Shown: positions 15,574-23,889 of the stretch, in pieces
Numbering within the stretch: position 1 is the stretch's first letter
Layout: each line of letters begins with the position of its first letter
Notes under the pieces: generated by a model
Databases searched by the model: none
What the model was told of the DNA's origin: nothing
What the model saw: only the letters and a program-made list of their open reading frames with translations
Made by a program: the position numbers and the translations under genes
NCBI GenBank assembly: GCA_964498125.1
Contig: CAZCGE010000009.1
Span: forward strand, 1-54,181
Reading direction: 5' to 3'
DNA length: 54,181 nucleotides
From: CAMDBL01 sp964498125
GTDB lineage: Bacteria; Pseudomonadota; Alphaproteobacteria; Rhizobiales; Hyphomicrobiaceae

Positions 15574-15870
15574 ATGCGGCGCATGTTGATTTCATTGGCA
15601 ATGGTGTTGCTAGCGGGGGGGCCTAAGTCCGCCATGGCACAGCAGGACAAGTGCTATGAATGGACCGAGGCGGCACCCATCGTCCGGCGCGAGCAGCTCG
15701 CGCCGGCACGAGAGGTGCAGGAGCAAGCCAGGAAGCACCTGGACGGCGAGCTGATCCGCATGACGCTGTGCGAGGAAAGCGGGCAATTCGTTTACCGGCT
15801 GGTGATTCGGGTGGGCGGTGGCCGGGTGCGCTATTTGACCGTCAATGCCAGGACGCCATTTTCAGGTTAA
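15574..15870 (+). CDS. feuN: Small periplasmic PepSY-like protein, FeuN-like
   Basis: 98 residues with a signal peptide (MRRMLISLAMVLLAGG...AMAQ), leaving a ~75-residue periplasmic domain. The mature part (LAPAREVQEQARKHLDGELIRMTLCEESGQFVYRLVIRVGGG) has a PepSY-like helix-strand layout, with two Cys that could form a disulfide. In rhizobia a small periplasmic protein, FeuN, is encoded just before feuP and restrains the FeuQ kinase; position, size and export fit that. Sequence identity to FeuN was not checked. The gene follows the three 16-bp repeats and precedes feuP by 82 bases. Confidence 0.6.
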   Translation: MRRMLISLAMVLLAGGPKSAMAQQDKCYEWTEAAPIVRREQLAPAREVQEQARKHLDGELIRMTLCEESGQFVYRLVIRVGGGRVRYLTVNARTPFSG

Positions 15871-15952
15871 CGGCAGCGACAGGCGACACTATTCCGCCGC
15901 TAGGCTATAGTCGACTGGGTGCGCCGTCGAACATCAACCGGGAAGGAAGACC

Positions 15953-16624
15953 TTGCGGGTACTTGTCGTCGAGGATGATCCCGATCTCAATCGCCAGCTG
16001 GTCGGCGCGCTGACCGATGCCGGCTACGCCGTGGATTCGGCCAGGGACGGCGAGCAAGGCTATTTCCTCGGCGATACCGAGCCGTACGATATCGTCATTC
16101 TCGACATCGGCCTGCCGAAGATGGACGGCATCTCCATCCTCGAGCAGTGGCGCCGGTCGGAGCGCAAGATGCCGGTGATCATCCTCACCGCGCGCGACCG
16201 CTGGAGCGACAAGGTGCAGGGCATGGACGCCGGCGCCGACGACTACCTGGCGAAGCCCTTCCACATGGAGGAACTGCTGGCGCGCGTGCGTGCGCAAGTG
16301 CGGCGCGCCTCGGGCCACGCCAAGAACGAAATCGAATGCGGGCCGCTGCGGCTCGACACCAAATCGGCGCGGGTCACCTACAATGGCCAGCCGGTCAAGC
16401 TCACCTCGCACGAATACCGATTGCTCGCCTATATGATGCACCATAACGGTCGCGTGGTGTCGCGCACCGAGCTGGTCGAGCATCTCTACGAGCAGGACTT
16501 CGATCGCGACTCGAACACGATCGAAGTGTTCATCGGCCGTCTGCGAAAGAAGATCCCCGGCGAGATTATCACCACCGTGCGCGGTCTCGGCTACCGCCTG
16601 TCCGACGAGCCCCATGAGGCTTAA
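15953..16624 (+). CDS. feuP: OmpR-family response regulator, FeuP-like
   Basis: 223 residues: a receiver domain with acidic pair D8-D9, phospho-acceptor D51 in VILDIGLPKMDG and Lys in DDYLAKPFHMEE, then a winged-helix DNA-binding domain (LTSHEYRLLAYMMHH...IEVFIGRLRKKI). The start is TTG 15953, with GGAAGGAAG four bases upstream; there is no ATG in place. It overlaps the kinase gene by 11 bases. Position before feuQ and cycHJKL identifies it as FeuP, which in Sinorhizobium controls osmoadaptation and cyclic glucan export. A PhoP label would also be reasonable. Confidence 0.75.
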   Translation: MRVLVVEDDPDLNRQLVGALTDAGYAVDSARDGEQGYFLGDTEPYDIVILDIGLPKMDGISILEQWRRSERKMPVIILTARDRWSDKVQGMDAGADDYLAKPFHMEELLARVRAQVRRASGHAKNEIECGPLRLDTKSARVTYNGQPVKLTSHEYRLLAYMMHHNGRVVSRTELVEHLYEQDFDRDSNTIEVFIGRLRKKIPGEIITTVRGLGYRLSDEPHEA

Positions 16625-17996
16625 CTCGCTCGCCTTCCGCTTGTTTGCCACGGCAGCGACCTGGACGCTGATCGTCTTGCCGCTGGCCGGCATCCTGATA
16701 TTTTCGCTCTACCGCCAGGAAGTCGAGGACAGCTTCGACCGGCGCATCGGTGTCCTCTTGACCGTCGTGCTGGCCGACAGCATCGACCATGGCGGGACGG
16801 AGCCCGGGCACCCCCGCGACGTCGGCGAACCGCTGTTCGAGCTCATTCATTCCGGCTGGTATTGGCAGATCACGCCGGTATTGCCGGCCGGCGGCCAGCG
16901 GCGCGTTTCAGGCTCGCTCGCCAGCGAAGTCCTGAAACTCCCCTCCGAACTGGACGTTGCCCCCGATAGCAAGGGCCTGCGCTGGGCCAAGGTGACGGGC
17001 CCGCTCGGCGAGCCACTGCGCGCGGCCGAACTGCTTTTCGATGTCGGTGAAGACAGCAGCGCGCACCGTTATTCGTTCATGGTCGCGGCCGGGCTCGGCG
17101 AAATCGAGCGCAGCATCTCGAGCTTTCGCACACGGCTGGCCATTGCCCTGGCGCTGGCCGGGCTCGGCCTGGTCGCCGTGACATTGTTCCAGGTCCGGTT
17201 CGGGCTGCTGCCGCTGCAAGCCATCGAGCGCGGGCTGGCGGCCATACGCTCGGGCAATGCCACACGTCTGGACGGCAAGCTGCCCGCCGAAATCGAGCCG
17301 CTGCAGCACGAGCTCAACGCGCTGCTGCAATCCAACGAGAACATCATCGAGCGGGCCCGCACCCAGGTGGGTAACCTGGCACATGCATTGAAAACGCCGC
17401 TGGCCGTCATCACCAACGAGGCCGGTGAAGACAAAGGCCCGTTTGCAACGAAAGTCGCCGGGCAGGCCCATCTGATGCACGATCAGGTCAACTATTACCT
17501 GGACCGGGCGCGGATGGCCGCGCGCTCCGGCGTGATCGGCCGGGCCTCACAGGTGGAGCCGGCCGTGGGGCCCCTGGCGCGCGCGCTCGAACGCATCTAC
17601 CGCGACAAGGATGTCCGCATCACGCTGGAATGCCCGCCTCAGGCCCAATTTCAAGGCGAGAAACAAGACCTCGAGGAGATGCTCGGTAATCTCGCCGATA
17701 ACGCCTGCAAATGGGCGCGCCGGAATGTCTATCTCACGGTCACCGTGCCACCCCCAGAGCCGCGGTCGGCGACCCGGCGGCTCAGAATCGCGGTGGAAGA
17801 CGATGGTCCGGGCCTCGCCGACGAACAACTTGCCAAGATCGGCAAGCGTGGCATCCGCCTCGATGAGACCAAACCCGGGTCTGGGCTCGGGTTGTCGATC
17901 GTCTTGGAACTGGCCCAGTCCTATCGCGGCAGCCTCGAACTGACCCGCTCCGTGCACGGCGGGGTCTGCGCGACGCTGGATTTGCCGGCGGTCTGA
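16614..17996 (+). CDS. feuQ: Sensor histidine kinase, FeuQ-like
   Basis: 460 residues: TM1 (residues ~10-34), a periplasmic sensor of ~130 residues, TM2 (~170-190), HAMP-like linker, HisKA with H257 in NLAHALKTPLAV, and the ATPase domain with N-box DNACKWA and G-boxes EDDGPGL and GSGLGLSIV. It phosphorylates FeuP and, by analogy with Sinorhizobium, would be held back by periplasmic FeuN. The start ATG 16614 lies inside the feuP end, so the pair is coupled. Confidence 0.75.
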   Translation: MRLNSLAFRLFATAATWTLIVLPLAGILIFSLYRQEVEDSFDRRIGVLLTVVLADSIDHGGTEPGHPRDVGEPLFELIHSGWYWQITPVLPAGGQRRVSGSLASEVLKLPSELDVAPDSKGLRWAKVTGPLGEPLRAAELLFDVGEDSSAHRYSFMVAAGLGEIERSISSFRTRLAIALALAGLGLVAVTLFQVRFGLLPLQAIERGLAAIRSGNATRLDGKLPAEIEPLQHELNALLQSNENIIERARTQVGNLAHALKTPLAVITNEAGEDKGPFATKVAGQAHLMHDQVNYYLDRARMAARSGVIGRASQVEPAVGPLARALERIYRDKDVRITLECPPQAQFQGEKQDLEEMLGNLADNACKWARRNVYLTVTVPPPEPRSATRRLRIAVEDDGPGLADEQLAKIGKRGIRLDETKPGSGLGLSIVLELAQSYRGSLELTRSVHGGVCATLDLPAV

Positions 17997-18006
17997 CAGG
18001 TATTTC

Positions 18007-18336
18007 CTATGCGATCGTCTCGAGGCCCTTGGCTTTGACGATGGTCAGCAACTTCAATGAGGGGCCGCTCGGCCTCTTGGCGCCGCGTTCCCAATCGCTG
18101 ACGAGCTTGGTGCCGACGTTGAGATGATGCGCCAGCACCGCCTGGCTGACGCCTTCGCGCTCACGCAGCGCCTGAATCTCCTTGCCCGACATGGCCTCGA
18201 CCTTGGTCAGGCAGAAGGTGTCGATGGCGCGCATGGTCTTCTTGTCCAATGCGCCGACGCGGGCGAGTGTCTGCGCCGTCTTGTGCAGCGTTTCGAGCCG
18301 CGCATTGGCATACGCAGATTTCTTTGCTTTGGTCAC
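18007..18336 (-). CDS. XRE-family HTH regulator, orphan HigA-like antitoxin
   Basis: 109 residues with a C-terminal helix-turn-helix (EIQALREREGVSQAVLAHHLNVGTKLVSDWERGAKRPSG), the form seen in HigA/NadS antitoxins. The start is GTG 18336; an in-frame TGA lies just upstream, and GCGGAGG is ~10 bases before it. HigB-type partners normally sit immediately upstream, but the 246 bases before this gene contain no toxin frame, so it appears orphaned. A 19-bp palindrome lies ~65 bases upstream and would suit autoregulation. It converges with the feuQ gene. Confidence 0.8.
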   Translation of the reverse strand: MTKAKKSAYANARLETLHKTAQTLARVGALDKKTMRAIDTFCLTKVEAMSGKEIQALREREGVSQAVLAHHLNVGTKLVSDWERGAKRPSGPSLKLLTIVKAKGLETIA

Positions 18337-18398
18337 TGTACTTCACCTCCGCCATTCCGCCGGCAGCAATCGTTGCCTCGATCAGTTTGTCGCCAATT

Positions 18399-18417
18399 TA
18401 TCCTACTCAGTGGGATA
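18399..18417. promoter_or_regulatory. Palindromic operator candidate for the HigA-like regulator
   Basis: TATCCTACTCAGTGGGATA is symmetric around the central C apart from one T/G mismatch pair. It lies between the divergent regulator (18336) and lipoprotein (18583) genes and has the size of XRE-family operators. Confidence 0.55.
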
Positions 18418-18582
18418 GCACACGTGGTGCGATAGGGCCGCAGCCGGCATTGGGCCGAACTTTCGCCCGAATCGCCGCAGAAGAGTGATGGGTAGCATAG
18501 CCAAGGTGGGACAAATGGGACCGCCTCGGCGCTCCAGCGTTGTGCCTGCTGCCCCACTGCGCCACTCGAAGGATTTCGGACG

Positions 18583-19050
18583 ATGCGCCTGAAGCTCATC
18601 TGCGCCTTTCTGGTCATGTTGCCGTTGGCCTCCACGGGCTGCGCGAACAGGGAAGATTCGGGCACGGCCATTGGCGCCATCGCCGGTGGCGTGCTTGGCA
18701 GCCAAGTCGGCAGGGGCCGGGGCAGCATCGCCACGGCCGCGATCGGCGCCGTGGTTGGTGGCGTCATCGGCAGCGAGATCGGCCGATCCATGGACCAGAG
18801 GGACCGCATGCTGGCGCAACGGGCGGAGTTTGCCGCCCTGGAGCGTGGCACGTCCGGCCGCGCGGAAATCTGGCGCAATCCCGACAATGATCGCCATGGC
18901 GAGGTCATCCCCGGCCCACCCATGCGGCGGGGTTCCGAGGATTGCCGCGAGTATGAGCACAGGGTTTACATCGACGGCCGTCCTCGCGTCATGCGTGGAA
19001 TTGCCTGCCGGAATCCGGATGGGACCTGGCGCAATGTCGAACCGGCATAG
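18583..19050 (+). CDS. Outer-membrane lipoprotein, 17-kDa surface antigen family (glycine zipper)
   Basis: 155 residues. The N-terminus is a lipoprotein signal with lipobox STGC (Cys20). Residues ~28-68 form a glycine-zipper pair of membrane helices (GTAIGAIAGGVLGSQVG and IATAAIGAVVGGVIGSEIG), followed by GRSMDQRDRMLAQRAEFAALERG, typical of the Rickettsia 17-kDa antigen family. The C-terminal part (EDCREYEHRVYIDGRPRVMRGIACRNPDGTWRNVE) has two Cys and is the conserved surface domain. It is a structural envelope protein; no enzymatic role is expected. It is monocistronic and diverges from the XRE gene. Confidence 0.88.
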   Translation: MRLKLICAFLVMLPLASTGCANREDSGTAIGAIAGGVLGSQVGRGRGSIATAAIGAVVGGVIGSEIGRSMDQRDRMLAQRAEFAALERGTSGRAEIWRNPDNDRHGEVIPGPPMRRGSEDCREYEHRVYIDGRPRVMRGIACRNPDGTWRNVEPA

Positions 19051-19165
19051 CCAAGGCTTGCGCCGTTGATTTTGCCCGCGACATGGGGACCGGCAACCAA
19101 GCCAGGCCTTGTCACGCCGCCGCCGTGATCCTATTGCAACACATGGGTCAAACGGCGGTTGCATC

Positions 19166-20326
19166 ATGTTGTTCTGGCTGAGCCTTGCCATCCTGTCCGC
19201 GGTTGTGCTGGCGGTGCTGCTGAGCCCCTTGCTGCGCCAGGCCGCGCCGTCCGTGGCTCCGCTGGCGGCCGATCAGGCCATCTATCGTGATCAGCTGAGC
19301 GAGATCGATGCGGATCGCGCCCGCGGCTTGATCGGTGAGGCGGAGGCCGAGGCGGCCAGGCGCGAGATCGCCCGCCGCCTGCTGGCCCGGGCCCAGCTCG
19401 CCAGTGCCTCCCCCGTTGCGCAGCCGGCCCATCCAGCCCACGGCCGCCATCCCCTCGTCATTGCCGGCGTTGCACTGATGCCCGCGATTGCGCTGGCGCT
19501 TTACCAGTCCATCGGCGCACCCGGCCTACCGAGCCGGCCCTATGCCGAGCGCGCCGCCGCGGCCATCGAAAACACCTCCGTCGCGGAGTTGATCGCCCGC
19601 GTCGAGGCGCGGCTGCGCGAGCATCCCGAGGACGGCCAGGGCTGGGACGTCATCGCGCCGGTTTATCTGCGCCAGGAGCGATTTCGCGAAGCGGCGGACG
19701 CCTATGCCAACGCCTTGCGATTGCTCGGACCCAGCGCCAAGCGGCTATCTGGCTTTGCCGAAGCCACGATCATCGCCGGCAATGGCGTCGTGTCCGAAGA
19801 CGCGCGGATCGCCTACGAGCAGGCTCTGAGGCTGGACCCAGGTTACGTCGAGGCGCGTTTCTGGCTGGCGATGGCCAAGGAGCAGGATGGCGCGCTGGCC
19901 GCGGCGGCGGCCGACTACCGCGCGCTGCTGGAGGCGGCGACGCCGCAATCGGGCTGGCGCGGGGCGGTGGAGGAGCGCCTGGCCGTGGTCTTGCAGCGCT
20001 TGGACGCCGACACCGACTCCAGCAGGGCCAACGACCGTGGGCGCGGCGAGGGACCCGATCTGGCCGCAGCCGCCGCCATGCAGAATTTATCGCCGCAGGA
20101 TCGGCAACAGGCCATCCATTCCATGGTGGAGGGATTGGCCGCGCGCCTGAATGTCGACGGCAATGATCTCAACGGCTGGCTGCGGCTGGTGCGTGCCTAT
20201 AAGGTGTTGGGCCAGGACGAGGCTGCGGTCACCGCCCTAGGCCAGGCGCGCACCGCGATGCAGGGCAATGCGGTGGCGCTGTCGGAGCTGGAAGCGCTGG
20301 CCAAGAGTCTGGGAATGGGGTCGTGA
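19166..20326 (+). CDS. ccmI: Cytochrome c maturation protein CcmI (CycH)
   Basis: 386 residues: N-terminal membrane segment (LFWLSLAILSAVVLAVLLSPLL), the conserved IYRDQLSEIDADRARGLIGEAEAEAARREIARRLL, a second membrane segment (HPLVIAGVALMPAIALALY), then TPR repeats in the periplasm (~residues 130-380). CcmI holds apocytochrome c for the haem ligation complex. ATG 19166 was chosen for the family start MLFW. It opens the cycHJKL gene order, but a 223-base gap with a repeat separates it from ccmE. Confidence 0.92.
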   Translation: MLFWLSLAILSAVVLAVLLSPLLRQAAPSVAPLAADQAIYRDQLSEIDADRARGLIGEAEAEAARREIARRLLARAQLASASPVAQPAHPAHGRHPLVIAGVALMPAIALALYQSIGAPGLPSRPYAERAAAAIENTSVAELIARVEARLREHPEDGQGWDVIAPVYLRQERFREAADAYANALRLLGPSAKRLSGFAEATIIAGNGVVSEDARIAYEQALRLDPGYVEARFWLAMAKEQDGALAAAAADYRALLEAATPQSGWRGAVEERLAVVLQRLDADTDSSRANDRGRGEGPDLAAAAAMQNLSPQDRQQAIHSMVEGLAARLNVDGNDLNGWLRLVRAYKVLGQDEAAVTALGQARTAMQGNAVALSELEALAKSLGMGS

Positions 20327-20397
20327 GCATGCGCGTTGTGACAATAGGGGCAGCCGAACAGCGGTCGCTCCGACACTGGGGAACGAAAGGGTGCGGC

Positions 20398-20500
20398 GTA
20401 GGGTGCGATAGCGCGCAGCGCGTATCGCACCGCGGTGCGGCCGAGCGCATCGGCGCGGTGCAATACGCCCTCCGCTGCGCTGCGGGCTATTGCACCCTAC
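20398..20500. repeat. Composite palindrome with GTAGGGTGC / GCACCCTAC outer arms
   Basis: GTAGGGTGC (20398-20406) pairs with GCACCCTAC (20492-20500). Inside are two smaller hairpins, GGTGCGATAGCGCG with CGCGTATCGCACC, and GTGCAATA with TATTGCAC. It fills the ccmI-ccmE gap and is about 103 bp, similar to other composite repeats in the window. Confidence 0.75.
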
Positions 20501-20549
20501 GGCGTTGCCGCGCATTCGTTTCTGACCCCGATGCGTCGGAGATCGGCTC

Positions 20550-21017
20550 ATGACGCGCCGGCAGCAGCGTGCCACGCTGATCATGAGTGCCACCGGCGTA
20601 CTGGCAATCGCGGTGATCCTGGTGCTGTTCGCGCTGCGCGACAGCGTGGTGTTCTTCCACACCCCGAGCGATGTGACCGCCAAGAATTTGCCGGTCGGCC
20701 AGCGCTTCCGGTTGGGCGGCCTTGTCGCCGAGGGCTCCGTCAAGCGCGGGCCGGATGCCGTGGTCGAATTTGCCGTGACGGATACCTTGCACAACATCAC
20801 CGTGAGCTATCGCGGACTACTTCCCGATCTGTTCCGCGAGGGCCAGGGCGTGGTCACCGAAGGCAAACTGGACGCGACGGGACGGTTCATCGCCGATACG
20901 GTGCTGGCCAAGCACGACGAGACCTACATGCCCCCCGAAGTCGCCAAGGCGCTGAAGGAAAAAGGTGTCAAGCTCGGCACGGGCGCCAAGCACCTCGATC
21001 CGGAGAAAAAGAAATGA
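20550..21017 (+). CDS. ccmE: Periplasmic haem chaperone CcmE (CycJ)
   Basis: 155 residues: N-terminal anchor (~9-29), then an OB-fold haem chaperone domain (FHTPSDV, GQRFRLGGLVAEGSVKR, VTDTLHNITVSYRGLLPDLFREGQGVV). The haem-binding histidine is H122 in KHDETYMP, with Y126 beside it, exactly the family pattern. It carries haem from CcmC to CcmF/H. The downstream ccmF start is 10 bases away. Confidence 0.95.
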   Translation: MTRRQQRATLIMSATGVLAIAVILVLFALRDSVVFFHTPSDVTAKNLPVGQRFRLGGLVAEGSVKRGPDAVVEFAVTDTLHNITVSYRGLLPDLFREGQGVVTEGKLDATGRFIADTVLAKHDETYMPPEVAKALKEKGVKLGTGAKHLDPEKKK

Positions 21018-21027
21018 GGGTTCCGCG

Positions 21028-23010
21028 GTGATCGTCGAATTCGGCCACTTCGCGTTGATCCTCGCCCTGCTGGTGACGATTGTGCAAACCGTCATTCCGG
21101 CCTGGGGCGCCCGCCACGGCGACGAACGACTGATGCAGGTGGCCGCGCCGGCGGCGCTCGTGCAACTTGGCTTGCTGGCAACGGCATTCCTCGCCCTGGT
21201 GCATGCCTACGTGACGTCGGATTTTTCGGTCGAGAATGTCTACGTCAACTCGCACTCGATGAAGCCGCTGATCTACAAGATCGCCGGAACGTGGGGCAAC
21301 CACGAGGGCTCGATGCTGCTCTGGGTGCTGATGCTGGCGCTGTTTGGCGCGGCGGTGGCGCTGTTTGGCGCACATCTGCCGTTGCGGCTGAAGGCCAACG
21401 TGCTGGCGGTGCAGGCCTCGATCGCCTTTGCCTTCTGCCTGTTCATCCTCGCCACCTCCAATCCGTTCGCCAGGCTCGATCCAGCACCCTTCGACGGTCG
21501 CGGCCTCAACCCAGTGCTGCAGGACCCCGCCCTCGCCTTCCACCCACCGTTCCTCTATGCCGGCTATGTCGGCCTCTCGATGGCGTTCTCCTTCGCCGTC
21601 GCCGCGCTGATCGAAGGGCGGATCGATGCCGCCTGGGCACGCTGGGTGCGGCCGTGGACGCTGGCGGCCTGGATGTGCCTGACGCTCGGCATCGCCATGG
21701 GCTCGTGGTGGGCCTACTACGAACTCGGCTGGGGCGGCTGGTGGTTTTGGGACCCGGTCGAGAATGCCTCGTTCATGCCCTGGCTGGCCAGTACGGCGCT
21801 GCTGCATTCCGCGCTGGTCATGGAAAAGCGCGGTGGGCTGAAGGTGTGGACGGTGCTGCTGGCGATCATCGCCTTTTCGCTGTCGCTGATGGGCACCTTC
21901 CTGGTCCGCTCCGGCGTGTTGACCTCGGTGCATGCCTTCGCCGTCGATCCCAAGCGCGGCGTATTCGTGCTGGCGATCATGGCCATCTTCACCGGCGGCG
22001 CGCTGCTGGCGTTCGCATGGCGCGCCCGCCACCTGGAACAGGGCGGCCTGTTCGCGCCGATCTCGCGCGAGGGCGCGCTGGTGCTCAACAACGTGCTGCT
22101 GTCGACGGCCTGCGCCACGGTGCTGATCGGCACGCTGTACCCGCTGGTGCTGGAATCGCTGACCGGCGACAAGATTTCGGTTGGAGCGCCCTACTTCGAT
22201 GCGACGTTCGGACCGCTGATGGCGCCGCTGTTGCTGGCCCTGCCGTTCGGGCCGTTCCTGGCCTGGAAGCGCGGCGATCTGTATGCCGCGACGCAACGCC
22301 TGATGGCGGCCGGTCTGGCCGCCGTAGTGGCCGCGGTACTGATGGTGGCCTGGCAGCAGCGGGGCCCGTGGCTGGCGCCGTTCGGCATCGCCATCGGCGT
22401 CTGGGTGATGGCGGGCGCCCTCGTCGAAGCCGCGTTCCGCGTCAAGCTCGGCACGGCGGGCGTCAGGGAAAGTGCGCGCCGATTCCTCAATTTGCCGCGC
22501 TCCGCACTCGGCACGACGGTGGCGCATTTCGGCGTCGGCATGATGGTTGTGGGCATCGTCGCCACCTCGGCCTACCAGAGCGAGCAGGTGCTCGTCATGC
22601 GGCCGGGCGAGCGGGTGGAAATGGCGGGCTACGCCCTGGTGTTCCGCGGCGCGGCGCCGCAAGACGGGCCCAACTACCGCGAGACGGTGGGGGTGCTGGA
22701 CGTGACGCGCGGCGGCGACGCCGTCACCGTGCTCAATCCGACCAAGCGCATGTACGCGGTGCCGCGCCAGGCCACCACCGAGGCTGGCATTCATGTCTCC
22801 TGGCGCGGCGATCTGTACGCCGTGCTGGGCGATGAACACAAAGACGGTGCGTTTACAGTCCGATTGTATTTCAACCCGCTGGTGCGCTGCATCTGGCTCG
22901 GCGCGGTCGTCATGTTCCTCGCCGGCGGCCTGTCGCTGTCGGATCGCCGGCTGCGGATCGGCGCGCCGCGCGCCGCACGCCGTCGGCTCGGCGCCCAGCC
23001 GGCGGAGTGA
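21028..23010 (+). CDS. ccmF: Haem lyase subunit CcmF (CycK)
   Basis: 660 residues from GTG 21028 (VIVEFGHFALILALLV), a polytopic inner-membrane protein with about 15 hydrophobic segments. The WWD haem-handling domain is WAYYELGWGGWWFWDPVENASFMPW, and conserved His residues occur in HEGSMLLW and ALLHSALV. It attaches haem to apocytochrome c together with CcmH and CcmI. The start was chosen because it follows the ccmE stop directly; upstream codons in this frame overlap ccmE. It overlaps ccmH by one base. Confidence 0.95.
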   Translation: MIVEFGHFALILALLVTIVQTVIPAWGARHGDERLMQVAAPAALVQLGLLATAFLALVHAYVTSDFSVENVYVNSHSMKPLIYKIAGTWGNHEGSMLLWVLMLALFGAAVALFGAHLPLRLKANVLAVQASIAFAFCLFILATSNPFARLDPAPFDGRGLNPVLQDPALAFHPPFLYAGYVGLSMAFSFAVAALIEGRIDAAWARWVRPWTLAAWMCLTLGIAMGSWWAYYELGWGGWWFWDPVENASFMPWLASTALLHSALVMEKRGGLKVWTVLLAIIAFSLSLMGTFLVRSGVLTSVHAFAVDPKRGVFVLAIMAIFTGGALLAFAWRARHLEQGGLFAPISREGALVLNNVLLSTACATVLIGTLYPLVLESLTGDKISVGAPYFDATFGPLMAPLLLALPFGPFLAWKRGDLYAATQRLMAAGLAAVVAAVLMVAWQQRGPWLAPFGIAIGVWVMAGALVEAAFRVKLGTAGVRESARRFLNLPRSALGTTVAHFGVGMMVVGIVATSAYQSEQVLVMRPGERVEMAGYALVFRGAAPQDGPNYRETVGVLDVTRGGDAVTVLNPTKRMYAVPRQATTEAGIHVSWRGDLYAVLGDEHKDGAFTVRLYFNPLVRCIWLGAVVMFLAGGLSLSDRRLRIGAPRAARRRLGAQPAE

Positions 23011-23537
23011 TGGCGATGCGCATGAGTCGACAGCGATCAATGCTTGTCCGGGCGCTCGCCACGTTCGTGGCGCTCGTTTTGCTGGCGATGCCGGCGCTTG
23101 CAGTCGAGCCGGACGAGATTTTGCAGGACGCCGCGCTCGAGGCGCGGGCGCGCCGGATTTCCACCGAGCTGCGCTGCCTCGTCTGCCAGAACCAGTCGAT
23201 CGACGACAGCAATGCACCGCTGGCCCGCGACCTGCGCATCCTGGTGCGTGACCGGCTCGTTGCCGGCGACAGCGACGCGGCCGTGCTGCGGTTTCTGGTG
23301 GTGCGCTATGGCGCGTTCGTGCTGCTGAAGCCGCCGTTCAACCCCGGCACGCTGCTGCTGTGGAGTGCGCCGCTGCTCCTTCTTTGCACGGCGGGGCTGG
23401 TCATTGTCCGGCGGATGCGCCGGCCCAGTGCGACGCCGGGACCCGCCGATGCACAGCTGACGGCGGCGGAGCAGGCGCGGCTCGACGAGCTGCTGGGGGT
23501 GGCGGCAGCGGAGCGAAAGATTACTTCCCGCGATTAG
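23010..23537 (+). CDS. ccmH: Cytochrome c maturation thioredoxin-like protein CcmH (CycL), C-terminus altered by insertion
   Basis: 175 residues: signal anchor, the CcmH motif LRCLVCQNQSIDDSNAPLARDLR with redox Cys pair CLVC, a basic stretch, one transmembrane helix (LLLWSAPLLLLCTAGLVIV) and a cytoplasmic tail. It reduces apocytochrome c before haem attachment. The tail now ends AAAERKITSRD. The same 29 bases that encode LLGVAAAERK recur at 24920-24948, followed by PATKS and a stop, so the original C-terminus was probably ERKPATKS and has been exchanged by an insertion. The catalytic part is untouched. Confidence 0.92.
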   Translation: MAMRMSRQRSMLVRALATFVALVLLAMPALAVEPDEILQDAALEARARRISTELRCLVCQNQSIDDSNAPLARDLRILVRDRLVAGDSDAAVLRFLVVRYGAFVLLKPPFNPGTLLLWSAPLLLLCTAGLVIVRRMRRPSATPGPADAQLTAAEQARLDELLGVAAAERKITSRD

Positions 23538-23628
23538 GCCGGGGCTGCCGGGCCCGACCAGCGGCTCCATTCGCGTGACGGTAGACGCGACGACAGACAT
23601 ATTGTCCATGCTACTGATTGACAGCTGA

Positions 23629-23775
23629 ACGATCATCGATGCCGATTTCGAGTGGCGCCACGCCAAGCCTCACGACAACTCCGCCACGCACGGCGGCTCG
23701 CTCGACATCGCGAGGAAAGCATTCTCCGATCCGTTCATGGCCGCGATACTCGATGACAGCGAGGACCGCAGGTAC
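23629..23775 (+). pseudogene. BrnT (DUF497) toxin remnant
   Basis: The frame reads DADFEWRHAKPHDNSATHGGSLDIARKAFSDPFMAAILDDSEDRRY, which resembles the BrnT start (FEWD..K...N..KHG..F..A..vF.DP....D....) through about 45 residues. There is no start codon after the in-frame stop at 23626 and no match beyond the DSEDRR region, and no BrnA antitoxin follows. The 352-base stretch 23538-23889 otherwise holds only the A+T-rich leader of the next gene. Confidence 0.6.
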
Positions 23776-23834
23776 TTGCAACGACACATTGTCAATCAAG
23801 AGGCACCTTCATGTAAGCTTAACATATTGATATA

Positions 23835-23881
23835 TATAATATTACTACAGTTTATTGTGAAACGGAAAAAAGTGTAGTAAT
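23835..23881 (+). promoter_or_regulatory. Candidate promoter and inverted repeat before the nucleotidyltransferase gene
   Basis: TATAAT (23835-23840) is a perfect -10 hexamer in A+T-rich DNA; the -35 is poor. ATTACTACA (23841-23849) and TGTAGTAAT (23873-23881) are perfect 9-bp inverted repeats that end 8 bases before the start codon. The repeat would cover both the transcription start and the ribosome binding region, as expected of an operator or RNA switch. Confidence 0.5.
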
Positions 23882-23889
23882 TTATTCGC

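Noticed and set aside
20968..23217. Very long open frame on the minus strand across ccmF
   Set aside because: It is antisense to a clear ccmF; high G+C and codon bias leave the opposite strand open. The same applies to minus-strand frames at 10866-12917 and 26210-27712 and the plus-strand frame at 37232-38869.
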